From contig NC_052358.1 of assembly GCF_009727055.1 (NCBI RefSeq), forward strand, positions 47,653,802 through 47,717,801: a stretch of 64,000 nt of DNA. The letters run 5' to 3'. Below, piece after piece: positions 46,391 to 59,900 of the stretch. Both the position numbers and the translations under genes were made by a program. Numbering within the stretch: position 1 is the first letter of the stretch; each line of letters starts with the position of its first letter. The notes below the pieces were generated by a model. It ran no database searches. It had not been told where the DNA came from and saw only the letters and a program-made list of their open reading frames with translations. Origin of the DNA: Benincasa hispida (taxonomy: Eukaryota > Streptophyta > Magnoliopsida > Cucurbitales > Cucurbitaceae).

Positions 46391-49007
46391 AAAATATTCA
46401 AAATATTCAAAATAAAAAATAAAAACAAGTGTTTTAGAACAAGTTTTTCTTTTTGGTTTTCAAAACTTGATCTGGCCCTTGAAAACAATTCTAACAAATA
46501 AATCAATAGATGAATGAAAGTAATAGTATAGGCTTAATTTTAAAAAATCAAATGGTTGTCAAATGGGATCGTGGTTTTTACAAACTTGATTTCGTTTTTG
46601 AAATTTGATTTAGAATTCAAATATGTTTTTAAATAAGATGAAAAGCTTGTCCAAAAAAATGGTGGGGGACAAACATAAATTTCAAGCGAAAAACAAATCG
46701 ATCATCTAATTATTTACTCTTGTACTAATTTATTATCATAATTTTGTTCTCTGAACTTTGAAGTTTGTATCTATTTGATCACTGGACGTTCAGAATTACA
46801 AATTTAGTTTATAAGCTTTTGAATGTTAGGTCCACTAGAGGTAAAATTGAAAGTTTAGAATTTCATTAGACATAAAATTCAAATTTATATCTCATAAACT
46901 AATTATTTTTTAAAATTTGAATTTTTCTAAAGTCAAATAGACACAAAATTGAAAATTTTAAAACTTAGTATACATTTATAAAAGTTTAGAAACGAAATGA
47001 AACACGTAAAAAGAATTAAATTTGTAATTTAATTTTAAAAAAAATATTTTATTTATTTGAATATTTTATTTTGAACAAATAATAGAAAAGTTTGAATGAA
47101 TTTTATTATTATTTTTTTAAAAAAAAAATATTTTCAGGCAAGATTTCAATAATTTTAATAAGTGAAATTCCTAGAACTTAGAAGTGATTGCTACAATATC
47201 GTTTTCACTCCTAATATGCAAAAATAAATATTAAAAATAGTGTACTAAAAAATAGAGAAAATATAAATAAAAAAATTATGCAGAAGAGATGGCTGAAAAT
47301 TGAAGTTCTATTCTATCCAGTAGCTTCGAGAATGTGATCGATTTGTTTTCTTGCGTCTTATTTCCTCCCCCATCCTTTCTTGTGGGTAACCGCAACAGAG
47401 ACACAGAAATATAGAATAATTCTTGGGAAAAACAAAACCGTTTGGATTCTCGTCCTATTTTAAGAAGTGTTTTTCGACGTAGAGTAATGAAAAGTGGTTT
47501 GGGTATAATAAAAATGTGCTAGGAGTTAACAACTTTCATAAAATTTATTGATAAATCTATAAAATAGAGAAATGAAAAGATGGTATTTTTTGATAAATAT
47601 ACTAGTGAATATAAAAGTCGAATTATTTAACACCAATTTATGAAAATAGTGGGCCAAACTCCCCTAGTGTCGATGATTAAATATTTGTCGACATATTAAT
47701 ATATTTGTAAATTGAATGGTTCAACATCAATATCAATATCCAAAATTTTTGAAATTGTAAAACATCAAATGATATTGTATATATGGTTTATATTTTCCAT
47801 CGAAATCCCCAAATTTTGATTTGGGAAACTTTTGTTTTTCCCCCAATTTCGACGAAATTTCGAAAATATTTCGAGAATATTTTGATTCCCCTCATTTCGA
47901 AGAAATTTTGAGATTTCGGGAATTTTCTACCTTTTGAAAAAAATTTGATTTTTTTAATTAACTACATTAGCTCAGGTTTTTTAATTTATTGTCCTGATTA
48001 CACACAATTTTATAATTTCACACGCCAATGTTATTTTCGACAGATGATTAAGCATCTGTTATGTGTTACTTTGTCTTATTTCTAACTTTTCTCAATTTTT
48101 ATATTTATTTTCAACCAAAAACTTTCATTTTTCAATAATGAATTTGAAAAACCGCGACAAATAACATATAATTTATTTTTAACCTAATTCAAACTTTTTT
48201 CATTAAATCTTTACATCATTTCACCTTCAAATTGAATCGATGTGAGTTTTCTTTAACCATCCAAAACTTACATAATTTTCACATCATTTTACCTTAAAAT
48301 ATTCCTAAACTTTATATTATTTTGTAATTGTTTTCCATTTTTTTAAATTTATGCTCTTGCATCAACATTTTCATAGACATTTACAATAGACATCTAAATA
48401 TTGTCTTACTTTATACAAATTGTGATTATAAATGGTCAATTATAGTCTAATTAAGCCACTATCAAAATTTCGTTAATTAGTCATAACAATTTCGATCAAT
48501 CTTAATAATTTTTTTATGAAATTTCCATCGATATCGATATTTCCATCCACATTTTCACTATATCGGGACCTCAATATTTCTATCGACATCGATACTTTGA
48601 AACTTTGTTGTATATTCAGTTCAATAAAATATAAATTCTAGCAACATTATCTATCACTTATGACATGTATGAGAGCATTTTAAAATAATTAAAATCATAT
48701 TTGTCATTTTCAACATCACTTCAAAAAATGCTTTTAATATTCAAAACTAATTTTAATAGTATGAAAGTTGCATTTATAAGTGTAAAATGAAACATTAGAT
48801 TGATTTTAGATGATTAAACGTGTGTTTTTTAGTGATTTGAATATGTCAAAAGTGATTTTAATATTTTTAAAATTACGTCCAAACATGCACTTAATCTAAA
48901 TAATTTTTATAAATTTTTTGACTTACATAAATATTCGTCGATATCTATATTTTAAAAATGATCTCTTTTTAGTATAGTTGTAGGGATGAGAAATCGAACC
49001 TTAAATT
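46391..49007. other. AT-rich intergenic region with MITE relics
   Basis: No gene. 47725-48600 carries ATCGATATCGATATTTCC-like words at its right side and their loose complements (AATTTCGACGAAATTTCG, ATATTTCGAGAATATTTTG) at its left, suggesting a decayed fold-back element. 48650-48895 is a degenerate relative of the MITE at 14659-14811 (AAAGTGATTTTAAT then CGTCCAAACATGCACTTA). The rest shows only simple A/T runs. Confidence 0.4.
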
Positions 49008-50311
49008 TGTTGGCTTTTTGGCCCTTAATCTCAAATTAATTAATTTTAATTAATTAATTAATCAATATTTTGATGATAACAAACTCAATTTTTAATTACT
49101 GAAAATCTTAGTGTTTTAATATGTCCATAGCGTAGAGGTTAGAACAACGATTCCAACACCTTTTGAATCACTCAAATTGGAGCTGAGACGATATAACCGA
49201 AACAAATCTATAGAGAAAATATTGTGGTGAATGACGTGGCATAACCAGACCATCTGCACGTAGACATGTGACAGCATATTAGTTGAATAGTGGATCATTA
49301 AGAGATTAACATATGATGGACTTTTGATTTTTGGATTGATTTAAAATTAAAAAAATTGAAATTTAAAAGAAATTTAAAAGAAAAATAACTTTAATATTAT
49401 TTTATGTTTGTGTCTAACAGCTAGTTTTTTACACATGATATGTTTTTTATTTTTGGATTGATTTTAAAAAGAATGAATTTAAAAAGAAAATGAATTAAAA
49501 GAAAAATGAATTTAATATTATTTTATGTTTGTGTCTAACGGCTAGTTTTTGACACATGGTATGTTTTTTTATTTTTTGGATTAATTTTAAAAAGAAAATG
49601 AATTTCAAAAGAAAAAGAATTTAATATTATATTTTGTTTGTATTTAACGACTAGTTTAGTTTAAAATCTCCACAATTGATAACAAATTTTACATTTCATA
49701 ATTCTCCAAAACTCAAAAGTTCCATTGTTGCTCTCTCTAAGTTTCCATTTTTTTCCATCTTATTCTTGAGAGAGTGTTATTGTATTGTGAGGATAAACTT
49801 GTTGAGTGCTTAAACGTGTAAATCCACTCTAGTGAGAGTTGTATTATGTTATTAAAAAATTTCAACATTTGTAACGGTTTGATCCTAAACCGTGGAAAGG
49901 ATCGGGTTTGCTCTTGAACTCGTAAAAGAAGCGGTGGTGTAACGGTTGGGCTTTAATCCGTGAAAAAAGTTGGAAAGATTTTATTCAAATTTTCAAGAGG
50001 CACTTTGGGAGTGAAGTAGGTCGAGTTTGATCGAACCACTATAAAAATTACGGTGTCTTCTTCTCTAACTCTTTCCTTTTTATTTTTGCAATTAATTTTA
50101 AGCAATTTATTATATGTTTTAGTTTGTTCTTATTTATTTGCTAAAATTTGATAGAATTAAATTATCATATTTTTGTCATCTTATTTGTTGTATAAATTGA
50201 ATTTTTCTTATTATTTATAAAAAGTGTATTAATTAGTTTAATTAGGTTAATTTAAAAAAAAGTTTAATTAAACCTTATTCACCCCTCTAGAATTGTCATA
50301 TCAATCCAATA
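49008..50311 (+). mobile_element. Probable solo LTR of a Copia-like (SIRE/Sto-type) element
   Basis: It starts TGTTGGCTTTTTGGCCC and soon has ATTTTGATGATAACAAACTC, the typical opening of this LTR class. It ends with a TTCACCCCTCTAGAATTGTC segment and CCAATA, probably once CCAACA, which precedes the primer site in intact elements; none follows here. A CGGTGTCTTCTTCTC segment lies at about 50050. Length is about 1.3 kb. Flanks AAATT and AAACC are at best a decayed 5-bp duplication. Family naming is recall-based. Confidence 0.6.
49329..49660 (+). repeat. About 122-bp tandem repeat, three copies, inside the LTR
   Basis: TTTTTGGATTGATTTTAAAA, a run of AAAAGAAAATGAATTT-like words, then AATATTATTTTATGTTTGTG and CTAACGGCTAGTTTTTGACA repeat in order three times at 49329, about 49451 and about 49574. 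The last copy is incomplete. Confidence 0.8.
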
Positions 50312-50968
50312 AAACCTCTATGGAGAAAGACTATTTGAGCTAAGTTCTCTTTCACACTAAATTATAATTACTATTTGATCAATTTTAATAACGATTAATT
50401 TTGAATAATTAAATTTAGATTTTACTGAAAATACAAGAACTTAATTAAGATTTATAAAAAAAGAATTGTGATCAAAATTTGATAATTGAAAGTACATCAA
50501 CTGAAATAGAAGGTAAGTTAAAAGTAGACCGATGAAAATGATATTTTAAGGATAATGTCCAATTTCATGCTTTCCTCTTCCTTATACACTAAAAATAAAA
50601 TTAATAAAATCAAACTATTTTGCTTTCCTCTTCCTTATACACTAAAATAAAATTAATAAAATTCAACTATTTTTTAAAAAACATCTTACCAGATGAAACA
50701 TTTTTATCGGGTGCTAGCACGATAGTATGAAAAATGGGAGCACCCAAATTTTTTTCGTATTTCAATTTCCAAAAAAAGCAAAAATAATAATAAAATTCCA
50801 CGTCAGCAGGTAGTGGATCAGCCAAAAAAAACCAACCAAGCGAAAGCAAGCTGAATACTACCACTGGTACAGAGTCTCACACAACGACCTCTCTCTCTCT
50901 CTCTCTCTCTATCCTCAATTCAATTCAGCCATTCCATTTCTCAAACTCTCTCTCTGTTTCATTCTTCC
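50312..50968 (+). promoter_or_regulatory. Upstream region and 5' leader of the MRL1 gene, with CT tract
   Basis: A 50-bp direct repeat (TTTGCTTTCCTCTTCCTTAT with following AT-rich bases) occurs at about 50568 and 50629. A (CT)11 tract at 50889-50910 and a second CT-rich patch at 50945-50962 precede the start codon by 7-80 bp. Pyrimidine patches near the start of transcription are common in plant genes for chloroplast proteins. No convincing TATA box is placed. Confidence 0.5.
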
Positions 50969-53900
50969 ATGGAGGTCGTCTTCTCTTCCAAGCCTCAATC
51001 ACTCACCTTCAATCCATGTCTTCCTCTCAATTCTTCTTCCTCCTTCTCCTACTCTCGCCTCCGCTTCGTCCGCCGTCAATTCCTTGGCTGTGGCCACAAT
51101 CTCCGTCCTCCTGATGGCCTGCGCTCTCGACGAAGGTGCAGAAAGGTTGGCCTGCTTGTTCAGTCTCCCAGGTGCATTTTCCGAGCTACGTTCAGTTCGA
51201 ATCCGGTTCTCATCGTTGTTGCTGTCGTTACTTTCTCCGCTGTCTCCTTCATCTACATGAACTTCAATAGGAGGAAGAAGAATGCGGTTGAGGTATGGTG
51301 GAAATATCGATTTAGACTTACTTTGTTATTGTTGTTTTCTTGTTCGCAATTTGGTACATGTTTCTTTTTTCTTCTTTTTCGTTGATGCATTAGGAAAATG
51401 AATGGACACTACTGTCAAGGTTCAAGAGAATGATTCTTGTTTTCTATCTCGACTCGCATTGATTCTTTCTTTTTAAGTCGTATTTTCTTGTAGGAGAGGT
51501 ATAATTAGGATAATTCAGTTGATTGAGAGATAGATCAATGTAATAGCTGCAACCATGGCTGTGCAGTTGAAAATTTACTGAGGATTATATCGAACTCAAA
51601 GCAGCATTTCGCTGGGAAGCTAATTTATATTGTTGTTTGATGAACTTAACAGCACGTCACCGTTCCTAATATTTGATAATTGAGATATCTTTATTTGCAA
51701 TTTATTGAATCCTTAATTTCATTTTTGGAAGATGCTTTTATTTATGTCATGGAATTTTTATAATATTTAGTCCATTAATTTTGGAGCACATCGTGGTATT
51801 TGAAGTCTCATGTATAAAATATGAATGTAAATTCACGTCTGGGATTTTCATGGGCTCAACAACTTCGTTCGTTTGATTGATTTATCTGTCATTGTATTGT
51901 GGAGATAACATCTTCTCTGGATCTTGTACCAATCACAGCGTTCCCAATCTCCAAAGCTTGCCTTATCTCAACTAGGTAGAGGCATCAACTGGTCTGTTGA
52001 CGGTCAGATAATGGGCTTTAGGGATCACCATGGCGACTTTTTAGAGCAGAACATTGCCATAAAGGATAGAGCTGAAGAGAAAGGTTATTCTGTGGAAGAA
52101 GAGACTGTTCTGCAGCTTCAAAAATCTGGTCTATCACATGAGGCCAACATCACCGAAACATTGCAGCCATCTATTTCTGAAGTTACGACTTCTAAGGATA
52201 GCAATTCTCTGTTTTCAGATGACAGCGAAGCAACAGATCCTTCTCTTCTTTCTGATATATTCGAATCTGGCGTCCTGCAGCCTCTTATTTTTGCCAATGA
52301 CATGACTGATTTAAAACTGAATGGATCTCATGTCAAATCCCACTCTGAATTGCCTGTTGTGGTTGATACAACTGAGCTTCCACCTGTTGCTGGTCCTTCA
52401 TATAGTGTATATGATCAAGTGACTCAACATTTCAAAGCAGAGGGTGAGCTTCTAAAAGAGGAAAAATTAACTAGTTCCAACTCTCAAATTGAAGAACCAG
52501 GTAGAGAAGATATTTACATGTTCTATGAAGATACAAAGTCAAGTAATCAATCGGCAACTTCTTTGCATACTTCACATCTATACAACCAAAAATTTTCTTC
52601 AGTGATGATTAATGGTGTCTCTGGAGTAGCAGAATTAGTGTTAGAGGATTCTCTTCCAGTTGCAGGTAGTGGCTTCAAGAGGATCATGATAGTTTTACCT
52701 TGTTTCTTTGAATAGGCAGCAAATGTGATTTTCTTTCTTGTATGCCAACATTATTTCCTTAAAATCTTTTGCATCTCCTCATTCCATATTCCAGTTCAGT
52801 AGCGAATGTTTTTACAACTCAGGGTATGTTCAAAGGAAAGTACCTGATGCAAGATATAAGGAAGGTTCTTCAGGAAACATAAAAAAATCTGGAGGAGGCA
52901 ACAATATTTCAAGACATGGGGAAAGAAAAGCACCCAGTCTGCATAAAGGAAAACTTGTGAATGGGTTACCCTATCCAAATGGGAAACATGTTCATTACAA
53001 AAATCTTCATGTAGATCAATATAAATCATATAATCAATGCCTGAAAGGTGGAAGGTAAGTTTGTTTCTCATTTTCATGTATTGTGCAGTCAATATTTCTC
53101 CTCTGCTGTATCATGTTGTTTGGTTGACGATTTATGTTAAAGTTAATTTTAAATGAATGAAAATAGGGGGGAAAAATATCTCCAGGACACCCCTCACTCC
53201 CCAATCATGGTAGAAGTCTGCATTGATTTGTGTTAAACTATTTCTGAAAATCGTTGTAACTTATTTCTTATTTGTGGTTTCTCAGGTTGCATGATTGTAT
53301 CAAAATACTTCAAGATATGGAAAGAGAAGGCTTATTGGATATGAATAAGGTAAAATGTGTACAACCTTTTTACCATCAATTTCTTACGACTTCTCTGAAT
53401 TACAACTAATTTAACGAGTTTTCCGGCTGTAGATTTATCATGGAAAGTTTTTCAATATTTGCAAGAGTAAAAAGGCTGTTCAGGAAGCTTTCCAGTACAC
53501 CGCACTTATTCCAAACCCCACATTGAGTACATTTAATATGCTCATGTCTGTATGTGCAAGTTCTCAAGATTCTGACAGTAAGTTAATGTACTATTTACCA
53601 TCATCTAACTCCTTCTGTCTGGAAACAATCTCAGTCTTTTACTATTTACAACCATCATTCTTTTAGGGTGCATAATTTATGCATTGTAAATTTAGGAGCT
53701 TTTCAAGTTGTGCGGCTTGTCCAGGAGGCTGGAATGAAAGCAGATTGCAAACTATACACTACTTTAATCTCAACATGTGGCAAAAGTGGAAAAGTGGATG
53801 CAATGTTTGAAGTATGGTTTCTTTCATTTTGGTTACCTGTTCTTAGGTTTCACTAATGCTTAGACTATCTCATTGGGATTTTCTTAATGTACTTTCAATA

Positions 53901-56900
53901 CACATTTCTTACATGTAATGAAGCTTCGATTGATTTATTGATACGTCATCTTGAACAATTGAATTTGGTAAAAATGTTTTACCTCCTGTTATTTATTTAT
54001 CCGTTTAACTTAATTATACTTGGAAAGAAAATATACTGAGTTTTTCATTACTTTTAACTATAACAGTTGAAGCATCCTTTGTTTTTCCTGTCAGTCTGAA
54101 ATTCTGCTAGACATTTTTTTTTATAATTGGTTCATCTGACATTTAACTACTTCCTCTAGTACCTAACATCAATTTATTATTTATTTTTTACTTTTCCTTC
54201 TTCAAAATTACAGAACATGCTTTGAAATTATTTCTCCTCTTTCATTTGTTGAAAACTTGAATGAAAGGTTTTTATTTTTCAATATGAGGTTCCTGTTTTC
54301 ATTGCATTGTCTGAGCTTATTGCTTCTAGGTATTTCACCGAATGGTTAATGCTGGAGTGGAACCTAATGTTCACACATATGGGGCACTTATTGATGGTTG
54401 TGCAAGAGCAGGTCAAGTGGCAAAGGCATTTGGCGTCTATGGAATAATGAGGTCAAAGGTATGACCACAATCTAGCCCTTCCTTTTTTCCTCATTTTATC
54501 TGGGCTTATGTGTTACTTGTATATATGGATGTGCAAACAAGGGCATGCATCATATTCTGTCAAAAGGCTGAATGTTCAAGTTGTATTCTAACAATAATAA
54601 GAATTCTTGCTGATAAGATATTCTGTGCAGTAGAACGTGAAGCCAGACAGAGTTGTATTCAATGCACTTATCACTGCATGTGGTCAGTCGGGAGCGGTGG
54701 ATCGTGCTTTTGATGTGCTGGCAGAAATGGGAGCTGAGTTACATCCAATAGAGCCTGATCATATTACAATTGGTGCTCTGATGAAGGCATGTGCAAATGC
54801 TGGTCAGGTATGTTTTCATTAAATCTGAAGGTTTCTTGCTGTCATTCATTTCTCCTCTCTCTCTCCAGTTAGGTCGTTGATGTGAGTTTTAAGAACAGAA
54901 AAATCATGCATTTCCTATAGGTTGATCGAGCAAGAGAAGTGTACAAGATGATCCATGATTATAAGATTAAGGGCACACCAGAGGTTTACACCATTGCTGT
55001 TAATTGTTGCAGTCAATCTTGCGATTGGGACTTTGCTTCCAATGTGTATCAAGAAATGACCAGGAAAGGAGTACAACCTGATGAGGTATGTTATTTTGAT
55101 GGATTTAAGTACATCTTGTTTGGATCAAGGATGATTCAGAATAGAGACAATAAGTTAGGGTCTGGGTATCTTTCTTTTTGAATGTTTATTAAGAGTGGTT
55201 TCAGATTATTAAACAACTTGATCCGGCCATAACATGTGGGAAAGTTAAAAGAAAGAATTCTTTTAAGTTTTTGGACGGTCTTGTGTGTGTGCTGTTATAT
55301 CAGCTGCTTTTTTATTCATACACGGGGGTGCTAATTCTCATATTTTATATTTCATGCAGATTTTTCTCAGTGCATTAATAGATGTTGCAGGCCATGCTGG
55401 TAAGCTGGATGCTGCCTTTGAAATCTTAGGAGAAGCCAAGACACTAGGGATACGTGTTGGCATTGTGTCATATAGTTCGTTGATGGGTGCCTGTAGCAAT
55501 GTGCGTATGTTAAATGTGCTTAGTTCTTTGTTTTGTTGTGTTTAGATAGTCTGTATTGATTTTTATTATTTTTATAAATTTCTATGAAGTACTAAACATT
55601 ACGAGTTCTATCCTGACTTCAAAAACTTCATTTTTAGGTTCTTACAATCATATTTTTTTCCAAATCTGATACTGGTTAGTGATATGAATGTACAAAGTGT
55701 ATTTTGACGGAGTATGGCTCATCACTTGTAACTGTTTTTTCGAGGATCTCACGTTGGAAAAATGTAGAGAACTCACTATCTTTATGATATACATGATTAC
55801 TCCTCTCATTACCAATTAGTTTTGAGATAGAACCCCATGCTTATCTTAATATGATATCAGAGCCCATGAACCCAAACGAGCATTTGGTCAAAAAAAGAAA
55901 ACTGGGATCTGATAAAAAAATGATGAACACAAAGAGACACCATCTTAAAGGGACATGTTGAGGATCTCACATTAGAATAATAGAGATACATGGGGTTACT
56001 CCTCTCTTCGCCAATTGATTTTGAGATGGAAGTCCATGTTTATCTAATAGTTTTATTTATGGAAGCATCTGTGCTGTCTTGGCGCCAACGTATTTTAACT
56101 TAAGGCTCTTACTTTTCACCATGGAGTGAAATTGAGTATGGTTTTCTTTTATTTTGTGTGTGTGTGTGTTACAGAATTAAGTGTGACAATAAAAAAACTT
56201 CCCAATCATTGTTTCAGGCTAAAAACTGGCAGAAGGCGTTGGCACTGTATGAGGATCTCAAGTCTATGAAATTGAGGCTAACTGTATCAACTGTGAATGC
56301 ACTAATAACTGCACTGTGTATGTCCCTTTTTTGCTACCTTCTATTCTCGATATTCTGATGGAAGTTAGTTATGATTTATCATTTTTAATCATAAGCCTCA
56401 GGTAATTACTTTTTCTGCTCTGGTATCCTAAAATAAAATCCTCTTTGTTAAAATAAATTTCTAGTTTTATTATATTTATGAAAAATATAGAAACTAAATG
56501 GTAATGAAGTTATAGTAGAACAAAATATTACAAGAGTGACAGAGGGACAAGAAATGTGTTTTTTTAACACGGTTTATGCATGAACAAAAAGTTCTCATGG
56601 GGAAGGAAATATCATGCTAGTTGGATAGAGAGGGGTAGGTGGTCAGAGGTGTAAACACCTGTAGAGTCTGCCAAAGTCATTACCATTCATCAACAGTGGC
56701 AGCTACGTCCTGAATTCAGTTTCACTTGAGCTTCTAGGAATGAATGGTATGTGACTCTAGGTAGACCAGGGAACTGGATTAGAGCGTAAGAAAACTATGA
56801 ACTCAGTGATAAATGATGAATCTTTGTGATCCTCAGCCCAGTTTGAATCTAAAAGTGTTTTGAACTTGAGAAATTTGATTAGAACTTTTAGAATAAAAAC

Positions 56901-59900
56901 TCAGAATTCAGTGTGCTCCATAGATATCAATAGAATCCATTTAACAATGATAAACCAGGTAAAAGCAGAGGCATGCTTTTACTGTGAAACTCTTCCTACA
57001 GCAGAAGAAGTGGCTAGTCTTACGAAGGTTAAGCTACATAATGCACCAACGATTCCCTGCAAGATCTAGCTTCCTCGACAGCAAACAACTTGGAGGAGTT
57101 GACTGTGGTCTTGGGAAGAGTGTCTTACATGGGTCTGCACTAGTCAGATCAAATCAAGATAGAATCTCATGAGCATATTTAATTGAGACACAAAAGTACT
57201 AGCTTTATTACATTGGACTTTCCAAGCTCATAAGTACCTCACGGAACCAAGATCAGTCATATCAGTTTGTGCAGTTGAGAAATAGTATCAATGTATGATT
57301 GGTCATTACGTGTGATTGTTATGTCATGAAGATGAACATATAAGGGAAGTTATTTCACCAACATTTCTCACAAATTGAGAGATTTGGTTTGAGAAGCAAC
57401 AAAATCACGTCTTTACTTGAATGGGATTTGTTCTATAGGTTGTACAATTAAGTCCTTGAGTTCTAAGAAGCAACAAATCAAATGTCAATTAATGAGATGT
57501 GAAACATTCAATGCATATACACTTCAACTTCGCTGATTATAACTAACATTTGTCATATACAATTAAAATAATATGCATTGCCTCTATAAGATAACATTAG
57601 AATGTCACCTACAGGTGATGGGGAACAACTACAAATGGCTATGGATATTCTAACTGAAATGAAGGGATTAGGACTCTCCCCGAACAATATTACATACTCC
57701 ATACTTACAGCAGCGAGTGAAAGGTAAATACAACTGGCTTCGTTTTGTATCAACAACATTAATTTAATCCTTATTCTCACTAGCATCCTTTTCTCAATTG
57801 TTTGTAGGAATGATGATTTAGAAATTGCCCTCATGCTCCTCTCTCAAGCCAAAGAGGACGGGATAGTGCCAACCTTAACTATGTATAGGTGCATAATTGG
57901 TAAGTCGATAGAATTCAATTGTCTACACCTGTTTTTTATCATTAAAGATACACGTCTTTTTTGTTTTATAATTTCCTAATTGTTACATATTGTCTGCTGA
58001 CCAACTGTTTACAAATAACAATGCGTTTTTCTTTCAGATGGATTTTTCCTGTTTGTAAAGAAAACAACTTATCATGAATTTTAACTACTTCCGTCTCTGA
58101 TTCTGATGCCCTACATTTCTGAGTTTCAAGAATATTTTCTGGCTTATATCTTTTGAAAAATTACTTTGAATTGGTTAGTTTTCTTTTCGCATTTTCAACT
58201 TATATTTAGTCTGATCTTTTCAAAGGCATGTATGTGCTTATGTAGAAATGTTCCTTCTGCCCTTGATAGATTACTCTTATCTCGAGTTAATTGGTTAGCC
58301 TTTTTATATTTTTGACTCTTCTGTAATCTAATCTTTTCAAAGGCATGTGCTTACGAAGAATTTCAGAACCCTCTGCCCTTGATAGACCACTTTTGTCACT
58401 TGACTCTAAACTGCCTCAAGTCGATAGTGAGTGGTATGAGTCTTCAACTTTTGAAATTCATTTACTAGGATTTTTTTTGTAGTTTACTGAAAATATCATG
58501 TAGAGTTCTTATTTAATCATTTTATGGTACTTTAATATTAACAATCATAAACCACTACCTATGATACTATAGTGTAACTTGTGAGATTATTCACCATTCA
58601 AAATATTTTTTCGTCAGGACAACACAGGCCTTAATGGTGTACCGGGAAATAATTGCAGCCGGAATTGTTCCAAGCATTGAAGTTTTATCTCAAGTTTTGG
58701 GGTGCTTGCAGATTCCTTATGATCCCGTCTTAAAAAGTAGACTTATAGAAAACATAGGAGTAAGTGTTGACTCATCAAGATCTTCAAATCTCTGCTCCTT
58801 GATAGATGGCTTTGGTGAATATGACCCTCGCGCATTTTCACTGTTGGAGGTCTGTGCAAATATGAAGCTGGTTCCATAATCTTACTGAAAAATTTCAAAT
58901 TCTTAAATCGTTTGAAAGATCTGATTTTCTTTTTATATTTACCCCCAACAAAATATAGGAAGCTGCTTCACTTGGAGTTGCTCCATTTGTATCCCTCAAA
59001 GGAAATCCTATTGTTGTAGACGTCAAGGAGTTGCACATTCATACAGCTGAGGTAACATTTTTTTTCACCTAGCAAAATTGGAGCTAACAGACTAATAGTT
59101 ATGATTTAATTGCGAGATAATCGACACTTCATGTATTGTACGATGTTGATGAAATTACTAATTCAATGATGTGTTCCGAAATTATTTAACCTTTTGGAAT
59201 CGGTACTGACTAGATATAATTATACTTAGCTGTATTTAACTTTGTGTTAGGACTTAGGAATGAACTAATTCTCGCATTGTAAAAAGTAACATTTTAATTT
59301 TGAAATTTCTTTTGAGTACAATAACTGGGGATTGGGATCAAATCTCAAATTTCAAAGAGGAAGATCATGCCAATTACCATTGAGCTAAGTTCACTTTGGC
59401 GGAGAATAACTACCTCTTGTCTCTCCTATTCCTTTGAACCCTTCTTTCACAAGTTTTCCATTCTCTTGCTTGCTTTTCTTTGTTGATTCAATTGGTCCTT
59501 TTCTGCTCGTTAAAAGACATTATTCTGTGTCCAACAATGAAAGGATGTTAACAAGCTATGCTCTGGATTAAATCAGTATTGGTGATCCTCTCAGTTTTAT
59601 CTTTCCGTTTGCTTCCACTAGTCATGACCAACACAAACTTTTGAGTAGAATGTGTTCAACGTGTGTGAAAAGCAATTCACAAATCGTCTCATACTTGACT
59701 GAAATTGTTATTCAAATCCTGCCAGGTTTACCTCTTGACAGTTTTGAAAGGTCTCAAACATCGGCTTGCCGCTGGTAAATGACATACGCATTTTTGTCTT
59801 TTATCTTCTAATTACTAATGCACACATTTATTATTTGCTGTTGTTTTACAATCATGCGAACTCTTTCATATTGTTTTCAACTTCTTTGATGAGATTGTTA

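Noticed and set aside
52738..52822. MRL1 exon 3 starting at an earlier acceptor (52795)
   Set aside because: That acceptor is phase 0, while the best donor of exon 2 (52665) ends in phase 1; the acceptor at 52823 restores frame (SLPVAG then YVQRK).
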